Positions 16,876 to 26,124 are shown, numbered from the stretch's first letter. The stretch: 64,000 nt of DNA from an uncultured Roseobacter sp. (GCA_947488305.1 CANKZM010000005.1:1-64000); one strand, 5' to 3'. A program made the numbers and translations. Notes: a model not told the origin generated them from the sequence alone.

Positions 16876-18141
16876 TCATTCGACCGGGCAAGCGCCTTCG
16901 GACGGAGCATCCGGTGCCCAGCAAGGAGCGCCAGTTTCTTCCATGATCCGCACCAGGGTCTTCTTCTGGTCCTCAAGCACGGCTTCGATTGGCTGACCGG
17001 CAAGGATGATGCGCTCGAATGTATCCACGAACACCCGGTTGAAGTCACCGCCCTTGTCCCCAAGCCCAGCTGGGAGCAGACCTGGGTTTGCATCCGCCGA
17101 GGCGCTCATGATCGCAACTGCGTTTCCGGCAGCCTGCACCGATGGCGGCAGATCGCCGGGCAGCTCAACGTCCACAACAGGGAAGAAGTTGGTCGCGCGC
17201 AGGGTTGCGATTTGCGTTTCAGGCTTCAGCATGTGCGCAACAAGTGCCTTTGAGGCTTCCATATCCGGTGCGGTCCGCGGAATACCAACACCCGCGATCA
17301 CCGGCATAAAGCCCCGTCCTTCCGGGCCAGCAGGTGCCGGGAATGCAACAAAGTCGTCAGGACGTTCGTTAAACGCGGCCGCAAGACGCGACGTATGGTC
17401 GAACGCGATCCAGACGTCTTCATTCAAAAGTTGTTCCTGCAGGAAAGAGAAATTTGTGGATCCGGGGTTGGTAACCGCCCAAAGCTCACGCATTTTCTCC
17501 CATGCCGTCACCGCTTTGTCGGATGCAAAAGTGCGAACAACACCGTTCGTGTAGGAAGGGTATAGGTAACCTTGGAAGAAGCGATGCTTCAGACCTTTCG
17601 GCCCCGCCGGAAAACCGAATTTGGCTTCGCCGGTTGCTTCTTTCACATTTGCGCCCCAGGCGATCAATTGATCATAGCTTAGCGCATTGATGTCTGCACC
17701 TTCAGGAAGGTGTTCAAGCGCCTTCTTGTTCGCCGCCATGATGTAGCTGGCCTGCATCCAGGGGATGTACTTCGTGTCGTCAGTGCCCAGTTTCGCCAAT
17801 TCGTTGAACGTATCGCTGGCCGCGCCAAGACCCAGGTCATCAAGACTCACGAGATCATCGGGGCTCATCGCGGAAAAGTCGCCGTGCAAAGCGCCCAACA
17901 CACCAATTGATCCTGACCCAGCGCTAAGTTCAGCGTTCAGACGTGTGATCCAGGGACCGCCATCATTTGGCTGGTAGTCGACGTCGCCCGCGCCCGCCAG
18001 TACTTGCTCACGCATCGCCTGCGCTTCTTCGACCGGCTTTGCCTGAGTCGACCAAAACAGCACTTCTGCCTGCGCTGAAACTGCCGAAACCAGCAGGGCC
18101 AGGCCAGACACCGCACCAGCCGTCATGTGTCTAATGTTCAT
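16876..18141 (-). CDS. Periplasmic sugar-binding protein of ABC operon 2
   Basis: This is a 421-residue CUT1 binding protein with a Sec signal peptide (MTAGAVSGLALLVSAVSAQA, cleavage before EVLFW). The C-terminus carries a Cys pair (APCWAPDAPSEGACPVE) that could form a disulfide. ATG 18141 has GGGAGGAAA upstream. It is the first gene of operon 2, transcribed away from lacI 2 and controlled through the palindromes at 18199-18214 and 18316-18331. From the downstream enzymes the ligand is likely a mannosyl- or glucosyl-containing solute. Confidence 0.88.
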   Translation of the reverse strand: MNIRHMTAGAVSGLALLVSAVSAQAEVLFWSTQAKPVEEAQAMREQVLAGAGDVDYQPNDGGPWITRLNAELSAGSGSIGVLGALHGDFSAMSPDDLVSLDDLGLGAASDTFNELAKLGTDDTKYIPWMQASYIMAANKKALEHLPEGADINALSYDQLIAWGANVKEATGEAKFGFPAGPKGLKHRFFQGYLYPSYTNGVVRTFASDKAVTAWEKMRELWAVTNPGSTNFSFLQEQLLNEDVWIAFDHTSRLAAAFNERPDDFVAFPAPAGPEGRGFMPVIAGVGIPRTAPDMEASKALVAHMLKPETQIATLRATNFFPVVDVELPGDLPPSVQAAGNAVAIMSASADANPGLLPAGLGDKGGDFNRVFVDTFERIILAGQPIEAVLEDQKKTLVRIMEETGAPCWAPDAPSEGACPVE

Positions 18142-18198
18142 TGTTTCCTCCCGAGTGTTTCCAGATCGGCACCAGCGGCCGAAAAGATGTCTTATCTT

Positions 18199-18214
18199 GG
18201 TATAACGTTATACC
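18199..18214. promoter_or_regulatory. Perfect 16-base LacI-type operator palindrome
   Basis: GGTATAACGTTATACC reads the same on both strands and has the central CG typical of LacI-family operators. It lies 58 bases upstream of the operon 2 binding-protein start, next to a TTGACT on the minus strand that could be a -35 element. A near copy lies closer to the regulator gene. Confidence 0.75.
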
Positions 18215-18315
18215 TTGAGTCAAATAAAATTTTTAAAAACCGCTTTTGCTACGCCTTGAGGCTCGGAAAAAACATTAATAACATAAGATTACACCTTCAC
18301 GATCCAGCGGTAGTT

Positions 18316-18331
18316 GATGTAACGTTTTACC
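18316..18331. promoter_or_regulatory. Second LacI-type operator, probably autoregulatory
   Basis: GATGTAACGTTTTACC matches the perfect palindrome at 18199 in 13 of 16 positions and keeps the TAACGTT core. Its centre is about 117 bases from that of the first copy, and it lies 60 bases before the regulator start. Two spaced sites would allow autoregulation or DNA looping. Confidence 0.65.
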
Positions 18332-18391
18332 TGGCATAGCTTGCACCAAGACTTTTCGTGGATCGAACTGGAATCAACAAGGCGTGCGGTA

Positions 18392-19429
18392 ATGGTCGGA
18401 AAACCAAAGCTTGAAACTGTCGCGAGAGAGGCTGGCGTGTCAGTGGCTACGGTCAGTCAGGTGATGCGTGGCGCCGGTCGAATCTCCGAAAAGACGCGGA
18501 AAAAGGTCCTGCAAACGGCTAAGACCCTGAACTACGTGCCGGACGGTCGTGCAGCCTCCATGCGATCAGGACAAAACCGCGAGATTGGCCTCGCCATCCA
18601 CCAAATTGCCAACCCGTTCAACGCCGAAGTCATCAGCGGCGCCAGCGATTTGCTGGAAACCGAAGGATATTTGCTGTCCGTGCTGGACGCGCGTGACGAC
18701 GCCGCCCGCCAGCGCCGGCAATTGGAAGCTTTTATTGGCAGCTCCCGTGCAGGGCTTATTTGGGTGCCCGCGCAAGGCACGCCAACCGAGACCTGCGAGT
18801 TGTTGAGAACTCACAAGCTGCCGGCGGTTACCTTTCTCCGCAATGCCGGATTTACGGATTTCGATCATGTCGGAATCCAGAATGCGGATGCCACGGCAAT
18901 TGCGACGGAGCATCTTGCGGATCTAGGACATACCAAGATTGCATTTCTTGGCGGCACTTCACCCGTGGATGTGAGAAAAGAGAGGATCGAAGGGTACAGC
19001 CGCATATTGGCTGAACGGCAGCTTGGCCCCCCTATCGTTTGGGATTCGCCCGATGACAAGTTATCTGGCGTAAATGCGATGACGAAACTGCTCAAGGCCC
19101 ACCCGGAAGTGACCGCTGTTGTTTGTAACGGTGATATGGTGGCCATTGGCGCCTCTCTTGCGCTTACCCAAATGGGGCTTACACCCGGTCTTGATGTCTC
19201 GATCGTCGGTTTTGATGACATTCAGGATGCGGAAATTGCGATGCCGCCCCTGTCGACAATGGCCGTATCCCCTTATGAACTCGGCCGAAAACTCGCGCGC
19301 GTGGTTATCGAACGCATCAAACATCCGGACATGCCAGTTGCAACGACACTTGTCCCGGCAAAACTGATTGTTCGGAATACCTCCGGCGAACCATTGAAGT
19401 CCAAAGGGGCTTTGCGACAGGGCTCATAA
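18392..19429 (+). CDS. LacI-family transcriptional regulator of sugar operon 2
   Basis: This 345-residue regulator shows a classic HTH (KLETVAREAGVSVATVSQVM, about residues 5-24), the hinge region YVPDGRAASMRSGQNREIG and a full periplasmic-binding-protein-like effector domain ending in LIVRNTSGEP. ATG 18392 gives the usual short N-terminus MVGKPKLETVA; an in-frame TTG at 18341 would add 17 unusual residues. It is divergent from operon 2, and two matching operators in the intergenic region point to control of both directions. Confidence 0.88.
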   Translation: MVGKPKLETVAREAGVSVATVSQVMRGAGRISEKTRKKVLQTAKTLNYVPDGRAASMRSGQNREIGLAIHQIANPFNAEVISGASDLLETEGYLLSVLDARDDAARQRRQLEAFIGSSRAGLIWVPAQGTPTETCELLRTHKLPAVTFLRNAGFTDFDHVGIQNADATAIATEHLADLGHTKIAFLGGTSPVDVRKERIEGYSRILAERQLGPPIVWDSPDDKLSGVNAMTKLLKAHPEVTAVVCNGDMVAIGASLALTQMGLTPGLDVSIVGFDDIQDAEIAMPPLSTMAVSPYELGRKLARVVIERIKHPDMPVATTLVPAKLIVRNTSGEPLKSKGALRQGS

Positions 19430-19637
19430 GAACTCAGCGTTTTCGCGCTGCAGGTCGCTCCGTATCTGCAGTGCCCAAGCGCAGCAAACTGTTGCTTTCT
19501 ACGAAAAATTAAGCACCTCAAATCGCATCGCCAGCAGCAAACAACTTTCGCTCGTAATTCAAATCGCTTATCGCTGTCGCAAGGCGGACGCAGGTTCGCA
19601 ACCTTGAGGGGCCGTTCGTAGCAGCCATGATGACACC

Positions 19638-20786
19638 ATGACGCATGAAACAATCTTTACAAACGCCCGACTGGTTTTGCCGAAGGAAGTCATCTGCGGG
19701 AGCCTTGTTATTCGAGATGGCGCAATAGCTGCCGTCGAGCCAGGTCGATCAGATGCCCCAGGCGCGATCGATTGCGGTGGGGCATTTCTCGCACCAGGGC
19801 TTATCGAATTACACACTGACAATCTTGAACGGCATATGCAGCCACGTCCCAGGGTCGACTGGCCTCATGACGCCGCAATCGTCGCGCATGACCGGGAAAT
19901 GGCCGGCGCCGGCATCACCACAGTATTCGATGCGATCAGGGTCGGGTCAATTGTCTCGGACAGTGGCAAGCGACGCTATGGTAAATACGCCCGTGCCATG
20001 GCGAATGAACTTCTGGCGATGCGAAATGCAGGTGTCCTCAAAATCAGTCACCACATCCATCTGCGCGCCGAAATCTGTTCCGAGACGCTCGCAGAAGAAC
20101 TCGACGAGTTCGACGAAAACGACAAAATCGGTATCGTTTCCCTGATGGATCACACACCCGGTCAACGGCAATTCAGGGATCTCCAGCAATTCGAAGACTA
20201 TGTCTGCGGCAAGAACGGCATTTCGAGAGAAGGCTTTGGAGAGTACATCGAATTCCTCCGTGGGTTGCGGGAGCGGCTGGGCACACACCACGAAAATGCG
20301 ACCGTTGCCGCCGCAAAACGATATGGTGCGACATTGGCCAGCCACGATGACACGACTGCGCAACAAGTCGCGCATAGTCATGCGCACGGTGCAACGCTCG
20401 CGGAATTTCCGACAACCGTTGAGGCAGCGGACGCATGCCATGCAAAAGGTATGGCCACCATTATGGGGGCACCCAATCTGGTGCGAGGCGGGTCGCATTC
20501 AGGCAACGTCGCAGCGGCAACGCTCGCAGAACGCGGCAGATTGGACATCCTGTCGTCTGATTATGTGCCAGCAGCTTTGCTCCAAAGCGCAGTGCAACTA
20601 GGTATGCTCTGGCAGGATATGGCTGCGGGCGTCGCGACGGTGACCTCAACGCCAGCAAAGTACACGGGCCTTTCGGACCGCGGGATACTCGCCGCTGGAA
20701 AACGTGCTGATTTGCTTCTCTTCGAGATATTTGAGGGCACCCCACTTATCAATGGCGTTTGGTGTCACGGCAAACGAGTGTCCTGA
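19638..20786 (+). CDS. phnM: PhnM-like alpha-D-ribose 1-methylphosphonate 5-triphosphate diphosphatase
   Basis: This is a 382-residue amidohydrolase with the full set of PhnM motifs: GLIELHTDNLERHMQPRP, SLMDHTPGQRQF, ASHDDTTAQQVAHSHAHGA, GAPNLVRGGSHSGN and ILSSDYVPAALL. In the C-P lyase pathway PhnM removes pyrophosphate from the ribosyl-phosphonate triphosphate. Here it stands alone, with no phnGHIJKL in the window, next to a sugar regulator and upstream of the urea importer. It may serve a distant phn cluster or have another amidohydrolase role. The start at 19638 lacks a strong ribosome site. Confidence 0.85.
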   Translation: MTHETIFTNARLVLPKEVICGSLVIRDGAIAAVEPGRSDAPGAIDCGGAFLAPGLIELHTDNLERHMQPRPRVDWPHDAAIVAHDREMAGAGITTVFDAIRVGSIVSDSGKRRYGKYARAMANELLAMRNAGVLKISHHIHLRAEICSETLAEELDEFDENDKIGIVSLMDHTPGQRQFRDLQQFEDYVCGKNGISREGFGEYIEFLRGLRERLGTHHENATVAAAKRYGATLASHDDTTAQQVAHSHAHGATLAEFPTTVEAADACHAKGMATIMGAPNLVRGGSHSGNVAAATLAERGRLDILSSDYVPAALLQSAVQLGMLWQDMAAGVATVTSTPAKYTGLSDRGILAAGKRADLLLFEIFEGTPLINGVWCHGKRVS

Positions 20787-20881
20787 CAACCCGATTGCAA
20801 TCGAACCACAGCTCTGAAATTGCAGCGAAGTTTAACTAGCGCTGACTTGACGGGTGAAGTTTTGCGCGCAAAGCTCAAAAT

Positions 20882-21265
20882 ATGAGCAGAATAAAAACAA
20901 TAATCTGCGCCGCGAGCTTCGGGCTCATACTATCGGGCCCTACGCAGGCACAGCTGGACCTGTCACAGGAATTCGCTGGCTGCATCGGGCGATACTCTGC
21001 GGAGCGAGAGCATGCCTGGCTTGTTGGCGGCGAAAACGAGGAGCACCTCGAAACTCAGCGCCAGACATTTTTGACCTTGCTTGACGCGACTGCACAATCT
21101 GCCGAACCGGTCCAGACACTTGCTTACCGGGTCGAAGTAAAGATGGCACATGCATCGCTGCTCACGGTCGCAACTTTTGGTTCTGACACTGTAAGGGCCG
21201 CACGCGCCCAAAGGCTTGCAGCGGACCACCTCAAATCATGCCAAAACCTGCTGCTTGATAGCTAG
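20882..21265 (+). CDS. Small exported hypothetical protein upstream of urtA
   Basis: This 127-residue protein has a predicted signal peptide (IICAASFGLILSGPTQAQ). The mature part has two Cys (FAGCIGRYS and LKSCQNLL) that could form a disulfide, and is otherwise helical and polar. I do not recognise a named family. It is in the same direction as urtABCDE, 295 bases before urtA, so it may be a periplasmic accessory of nitrogen scavenging, but that rests on position alone. Confidence 0.65.
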   Translation: MSRIKTIICAASFGLILSGPTQAQLDLSQEFAGCIGRYSAEREHAWLVGGENEEHLETQRQTFLTLLDATAQSAEPVQTLAYRVEVKMAHASLLTVATFGSDTVRAARAQRLAADHLKSCQNLLLDS

Positions 21266-21559
21266 ATGCCTGCTTTTGCATCTCTCATCTGCTGAAAAAG
21301 GCGGCAACCTTCAACTTGCTGTTGAAAATTTAGGCGGTCCATTCCGTCCGGCCACGCCATTTACTGCAAACGACTCCATCCTGCCGAAATAATCGACTTA
21401 GCTGCCGTCGAGGCCAAAGAAGGCCTGTTCGAAAACGTGCGACGGTGTCGGCCTAGGAACCATTTTCACCATCGCACGCCGCACATAATGCGTGCGTGGG
21501 ATATGGGGTACATTCACGTCCACAACAAGCCCACCGCGCATCGTAAGAGAGGAATTACG
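21266..21559. other. Leader region of the urt operon
   Basis: About 295 noncoding bases precede urtA. I searched by eye for a sigma-54 promoter (GG-N10-GC) and NtrC-type palindromes and found none that convinces. The ribosome site GAGAGGAA sits before ATG 21560. Confidence 0.4.
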
Positions 21560-22834
21560 ATGTCAAGAAAACTGCTGGCTGCAACAACCGCACTGGTACT
21601 TACTGGGACCCTGCCCGCTTTGGCGGATTGCCCAGTCAAAGTGGGAGTGCTGCACTCCTTGTCCGGAACAATGGCGATTTCAGAAACCACGCTGAAAGAT
21701 ACAATGGAGATGCTGGTTGAGCAGCAAAACGAAAAGGGCGGCGTTCTGGGCTGTGAACTGGAAGCGGTTGTGGTCGATCCCGCGTCGGACTGGCCACTCT
21801 TTGCGGAAAAAGCCCGGGAACTTCTGACTGTTCACGAAGTCGACGTGATCTTTGGGAACTGGACGTCCGTGTCGCGGAAATCTGTTTTGCCCGTGCTGGA
21901 AGAACTGAACGGCCTGCTTTTCTATCCGGTTCAATATGAGGGCGAGGAGAGCTCGAAAAACGTATTCTACACGGGCGCTGCGCCAAACCAACAGGCTATT
22001 CCGGCAACCGATTATTTCCTTGAAGAGCTTGGGGTCGAGAAATTCGCGTTGCTGGGTACAGACTATGTGTACCCACGGACCACCAACAACATCCTGGAAT
22101 CCTACCTGCAACAAAAGGGCATTCCCTCTGAGGATATTTTTGTAAACTACACCCCCTTCGGCCACTCGGACTGGTCCAAAATTGTTGCTGATGTCGTGGC
22201 GCTCGGTGCGGATGGTAAAAAGGTCGGCGTGATCTCGACCATCAACGGTGACGCCAACGTGGGCTTCTACAAGGAACTCGCCGCCGCGGGTATCTCAGCC
22301 GATGACATCCCAGTGGTTGCCTTCTCCGTCGGTGAAGAAGAACTCGCCGGACTCGACACCTCGAACCTTGTCGGGCATCTGGCTGCGTGGAACTATTTTC
22401 AATCCGCCGAATCCGAGGCCAACGACGCTTGGGTTGAGGCATGGAAAGCCCGCATGGGCGAAGAGCGCGTCACCAATGACCCGATGGAGGCGCATTACAT
22501 CGGCTTCAACATGTGGGTGAACGCCGCAACGGCAGCGGGCTCAACGGAAGTGGATGCGGTACGTGCGGCCATGTACGGTCAAGAGTTCCCAAATCTGACA
22601 GGCGGCACGGCCGTAATGCTGCCCAACCATCACTTGGCCAAACCAGTACTGATCGGCGAAATACAAGCGGACGGACAGTTTGACATCATCTCCCAAACCG
22701 AAGAAGTCCCGGGCGACGCCTGGACGGATTACCTGCCGGAATCCGCGGTATTGAAGTCCGATTGGCAGGAACTTGGCTGCGGCATGTACAACGTCGAGAC
22801 CAGCACCTGTGTGCAAATCAAGTCAAATTATTGA
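21560..22834 (+). CDS. urtA: Urea ABC transporter substrate-binding protein UrtA
   Basis: This is a 424-residue periplasmic protein. The signal peptide KLLAATTALVLTGTLPALA is followed by DCPVKVGVLHSLSGTMAISE, a hallmark of UrtA. Later segments FGNWTSVSRKSVLPVLEE and LLFYPVQYEGEESS match urea-binding family members. ATG 21560 has GAGAGGAA upstream. It captures urea (or short amides) and delivers it to UrtBC. It is followed by two stem-loops, then urtB. Confidence 0.93.
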   Translation: MSRKLLAATTALVLTGTLPALADCPVKVGVLHSLSGTMAISETTLKDTMEMLVEQQNEKGGVLGCELEAVVVDPASDWPLFAEKARELLTVHEVDVIFGNWTSVSRKSVLPVLEELNGLLFYPVQYEGEESSKNVFYTGAAPNQQAIPATDYFLEELGVEKFALLGTDYVYPRTTNNILESYLQQKGIPSEDIFVNYTPFGHSDWSKIVADVVALGADGKKVGVISTINGDANVGFYKELAAAGISADDIPVVAFSVGEEELAGLDTSNLVGHLAAWNYFQSAESEANDAWVEAWKARMGEERVTNDPMEAHYIGFNMWVNAATAAGSTEVDAVRAAMYGQEFPNLTGGTAVMLPNHHLAKPVLIGEIQADGQFDIISQTEEVPGDAWTDYLPESAVLKSDWQELGCGMYNVETSTCVQIKSNY

Positions 22835-22847
22835 TCTGATTTGACTT
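22820..22847 (+). promoter_or_regulatory. Stem-loop overlapping the urtA stop codon
   Basis: AAGTCAAAT (22820-22828) pairs exactly with ATTTGACTT (22839-22847) around a 10-base loop. The loop contains the urtA stop. It stands directly before a second, stronger hairpin. Confidence 0.5.
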
Positions 22848-22853
22848 TCGAGC

Positions 22854-22879
22854 GGGCGCGCAAGTCACATTGCGCGCCC
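22854..22879 (+). promoter_or_regulatory. Strong GC-rich stem-loop between urtA and urtB
   Basis: GGGCGCGCAA (22854-22863) pairs perfectly with TTGCGCGCCC (22870-22879) around a 6-base loop. No T-run follows, so it fits partial attenuation or 3' protection of the urtA message rather than complete termination. Confidence 0.7.
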
Positions 22880-22904
22880 TATCCTCCCCCAAAAGGCCCA
22901 TGAC

Positions 22905-24866
22905 ATGTTTTCATTCGTCACGCGTTTCCTGGTGTGTTTTGGCTTGTGCCTGTCAGCGTTATCGCCGGTTCATGCACAGCAAATCGACGCTCCTGTTCAG
23001 CAAATCCTTCAGGCGCATGGCGAGGTTATAAAAAAGTCGTCCCGCCGCACCATTGGCCCGGCCATCGACGCATTGGCGGCGAGCGGGCTGACCGATGCTC
23101 AGGTTGTGTTGCAGCGCTGGCAGGACAAGGAGATGTGGTTTGACCGCGAAACCGGCATTTTCGTCTTTGGGATGGCCGCCGATGGCGGTCAGTTAAGTGT
23201 TTTTGAAGTCGCAGGTGGCGCGCCCATCGGCGTGTTCGACAAAAAACAATTCAAGCAGCTAAAACCTAACTCCGGCATTCGAGGCCTGATTGCTTCTGCC
23301 CTCGTTCAGTTTCAGTTGAACGATCCAGATCCCGACGTTCGAGAAACCGCCATTAGCTCGATCGAACGGGATCCCGACGTTTCTCATTTACAAGCCCTGC
23401 GTAGGAGTATCGAGAGTGAGATCGACCCGGCACTCACGGCGCGCAAATCGCGTCTGGAGAGGCTGCTCACCATCCGGTTCGGCAGTAGCGACGCGAAACG
23501 CATTGAAGCGATTGAGAGCTTTGATGGGGATCTCGGCGTCGATTTGCGTGCGGCCTTGAATCCTCTCGTATCAACCCGGATAGAAGCTGCAGCGGAGTTG
23601 CCTGAAGGCGCGCTAGCGCTCGAAGTAGGCTCGGATGATCTGTCAGTTGATGCGGCTTATGACATCCTGATTGCAGCCGAGCTTGCGCCACCGCGTGTTT
23701 CAAGCGATGGGCTGCGGGATACCTTGGTTGCCAACATCGATAACGGCACAGTTGCTGGCATTGAGGTTGCTTCGCTAGATGCCGACGAGGCGCGTTTTTC
23801 AGCTTATGCTGCTCTTGCTGAAGCGGGATTGGCCCAGCCATTGGTGACCGATGCAACCATCACCGAGACACTGCAAAAATTCCAGTTCTACGAAGTGTTC
23901 ACGGGCGCACCAGTGTCCGTTGCGCAAGCGGCGCAAGTAGCGCTTGACGATATCGAGACCCGCGTGGCGCTCAGCCAGACCGCTGACCTGGCGCTTGATG
24001 GTTTATCGCTGGCATCCATTTATTTTCTCGCTGCCATCGGGCTGGCCATCACCTTTGGCGTGATGGGCGTTATAAACATGGCCCATGGTGAATTCATCAT
24101 GATGGGGGCCTACACAGGCTATGTGGTGCAGCTTTTCGTACCCGATTATACGCTGTCCATTGTCGTCGCCATCCCCCTGGCCTTTGCCGTCACTTTTGGT
24201 GCAGGCGTCGCGATGGAACGCTTGGTGATCCGCTGGCTCTATCATCGACCACTTGAAACGCTGCTCGCAACATTCGGAGTGTCAATCGCCCTGCAACAAT
24301 TGGCAAAAAACATATTTGGCACTCAGGCCCGTCCATTGACGGCACCGGGGTGGCTTGATGGATCCTGGGTGATCAATGACATCATCTCGATCAGTTATAT
24401 TCGGATCGCGATCTTTATTCTGGCGTTGCTTTTTCTCGCGCTATTTCTCTTTGTGATGAACCGCACCCGCCTTGGTCTTGAAGTACGAGCAGTCACACAA
24501 AACCCCAGAATGGCGGCCTCGATGGGGATCAACCCCGACAAGATCAATATGCTGACGTTTGGCTTTGGTTCTGGCATCGCCGGGATCGCAGGTGTGGCTA
24601 TCGGGCTTTATGCGAAAGTGACATCAGAAATGGGCAGTGACTACATCGTTCAAAGCTTTATGACCGTCGTGGTTGGCGGAGTTGGGAACATCTGGGGCAC
24701 CTTGCTGGGTGCGACCATGGTTGGCTTCCTGCAAAAAAGCATCGAGTGGATGAACCCGTCCAATACGTTGGCCGCACAAACCTACATGATCCTGTTCATC
24801 ATTCTGTTTATCCAGTTCAGGCCGCGCGGCATCATAGCCCTCAAAGGCCGGGCGGCGGAGGCTTAG
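22905..24866 (+). CDS. urtB: Urea ABC transporter permease UrtB
   Basis: This 653-residue LivH-type permease starts with a signal peptide (residues 1-24, ending VHAQ) and a soluble region to about residue 360 that should face the periplasm. The C-terminal 290 residues carry about eight membrane segments with FGVMGVINMAHGEFIMMGAY and VVGGVGNIWGTLLGA, as in branched-chain/urea permeases. The N-terminal extension is typical of UrtB but long here. It is followed by urtC with a 1-base gap. Confidence 0.92.
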   Translation: MFSFVTRFLVCFGLCLSALSPVHAQQIDAPVQQILQAHGEVIKKSSRRTIGPAIDALAASGLTDAQVVLQRWQDKEMWFDRETGIFVFGMAADGGQLSVFEVAGGAPIGVFDKKQFKQLKPNSGIRGLIASALVQFQLNDPDPDVRETAISSIERDPDVSHLQALRRSIESEIDPALTARKSRLERLLTIRFGSSDAKRIEAIESFDGDLGVDLRAALNPLVSTRIEAAAELPEGALALEVGSDDLSVDAAYDILIAAELAPPRVSSDGLRDTLVANIDNGTVAGIEVASLDADEARFSAYAALAEAGLAQPLVTDATITETLQKFQFYEVFTGAPVSVAQAAQVALDDIETRVALSQTADLALDGLSLASIYFLAAIGLAITFGVMGVINMAHGEFIMMGAYTGYVVQLFVPDYTLSIVVAIPLAFAVTFGAGVAMERLVIRWLYHRPLETLLATFGVSIALQQLAKNIFGTQARPLTAPGWLDGSWVINDIISISYIRIAIFILALLFLALFLFVMNRTRLGLEVRAVTQNPRMAASMGINPDKINMLTFGFGSGIAGIAGVAIGLYAKVTSEMGSDYIVQSFMTVVVGGVGNIWGTLLGATMVGFLQKSIEWMNPSNTLAAQTYMILFIILFIQFRPRGIIALKGRAAEA

Positions 24867-24867
24867 G

Positions 24868-26124
24868 ATGGTTGACCTTTCGCTCTCGGCCACCCGCAGG
24901 CCACTGGTTACGCGCTACCCGTCGCTGCTCATCTTTCTGGGCGTTCTTGCACTGTTTACGGTCTCAGTGACCATTCTATCCGAGGGGTTCGGGATAGGCG
25001 TGATTTCGACGTCATTCGTCAAGACCTTGGGCAAGACCCTCTGCCTTTGTCTGGTGGCTTTGGCGATGGACCTTGTTTGGGGTTATTGCGGCATTCTCAG
25101 CCTTGGTCACATGGCCTTTTTTGGCATTGGTGGATACGCCATTGGCATGTGGCTGATGTATGCGCGGACAGAAATAATCGTCCGTGAAAGCCTCGCCGCT
25201 GCCCCCCTGCCCCCAACGCCGCAGGAAATCTCCGATGGGATCGCGGCACAGATATTCGGCGTGGTGGGCGCGTCTGAGTTTCCGCCGATCTGGGCCGTTG
25301 CCCATTCCCTGCCTTTGCAACTTGCTGCGGTTGTCCTGGTCCCCGGGTGTATCGCACTGGTCTTTGGCTGGCTGGCTTTTCGCAGCCGGGTCACTGGCGT
25401 ATACCTCTCGATCCTGACACAGGCGATGACCTTGGCGCTAGCCTTATATCTCTTTCAGAACGACAGTGGATTGCGGGGCAATAATGGGCTGTCAGGTTTG
25501 CAAAACCTGCCGCATCTGGACCATGTTTCCCAGTCGACGATCTCTATCGTGTTTTTCTGGGCTTCGGCCCTGGCGCTTGGGTTGGGATACGTTCTGTGCA
25601 CCTGGGTGATATCTGGAAAATTCGGATCGGTCATTCGTGCGATCCGGGACGACGAAGCCCGCGTCCGCTTTCTGGGGTATTCGGTAGAAGCTTACAAACT
25701 CGTCATATTCACCTTCACCGCCGTCCTCGCCGGTATCGCCGGCGCGCTCTACTACCCGCAAGCGGGCATTATCAACCCGGCCGAAATCGCCCCTATCGCC
25801 TCCATTTATCTGGCGGTCTGGGTAGCGATCGGTGGTCGTGGCAGGCTCTACGGCGCCGTCATCGGAGCCGCTTTCGTTTCACTGCTGTCGACTTGGTTCA
25901 CGGGCGGGCAAGCGCCAGATATCGACCTTGGGTTCTATACGGTGAATTGGGTCGATTGGTGGACGGTCTTACTTGGGCTTTCCTTCGTGATCGTGACGCT
26001 TTTTGCACCTCGGGGCATTGGTGGGCTTTTTGATCTTATTTCGGAACGACGCAGTCCTGAAAGGCACGGTGCAGATCTTGGACCGGAACCCGGCGCACTG
26101 CAGGAAAGGGAGGCGGATCGATGA
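24868..26124 (+). CDS. urtC: Urea ABC transporter permease UrtC
   Basis: This 418-residue LivM-type permease has about ten hydrophobic segments. Family motifs are DLVWGYCGILSLGHMAFFGI, NNGLSGLQNLP and the coupling-helix region RFLGYSVEAYKLVIFTFTAV. GGAGG precedes the ATG at 24868. It overlaps urtD by 4 bases and forms the transmembrane pore with UrtB. Confidence 0.92.
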   Translation: MVDLSLSATRRPLVTRYPSLLIFLGVLALFTVSVTILSEGFGIGVISTSFVKTLGKTLCLCLVALAMDLVWGYCGILSLGHMAFFGIGGYAIGMWLMYARTEIIVRESLAAAPLPPTPQEISDGIAAQIFGVVGASEFPPIWAVAHSLPLQLAAVVLVPGCIALVFGWLAFRSRVTGVYLSILTQAMTLALALYLFQNDSGLRGNNGLSGLQNLPHLDHVSQSTISIVFFWASALALGLGYVLCTWVISGKFGSVIRAIRDDEARVRFLGYSVEAYKLVIFTFTAVLAGIAGALYYPQAGIINPAEIAPIASIYLAVWVAIGGRGRLYGAVIGAAFVSLLSTWFTGGQAPDIDLGFYTVNWVDWWTVLLGLSFVIVTLFAPRGIGGLFDLISERRSPERHGADLGPEPGALQEREADR

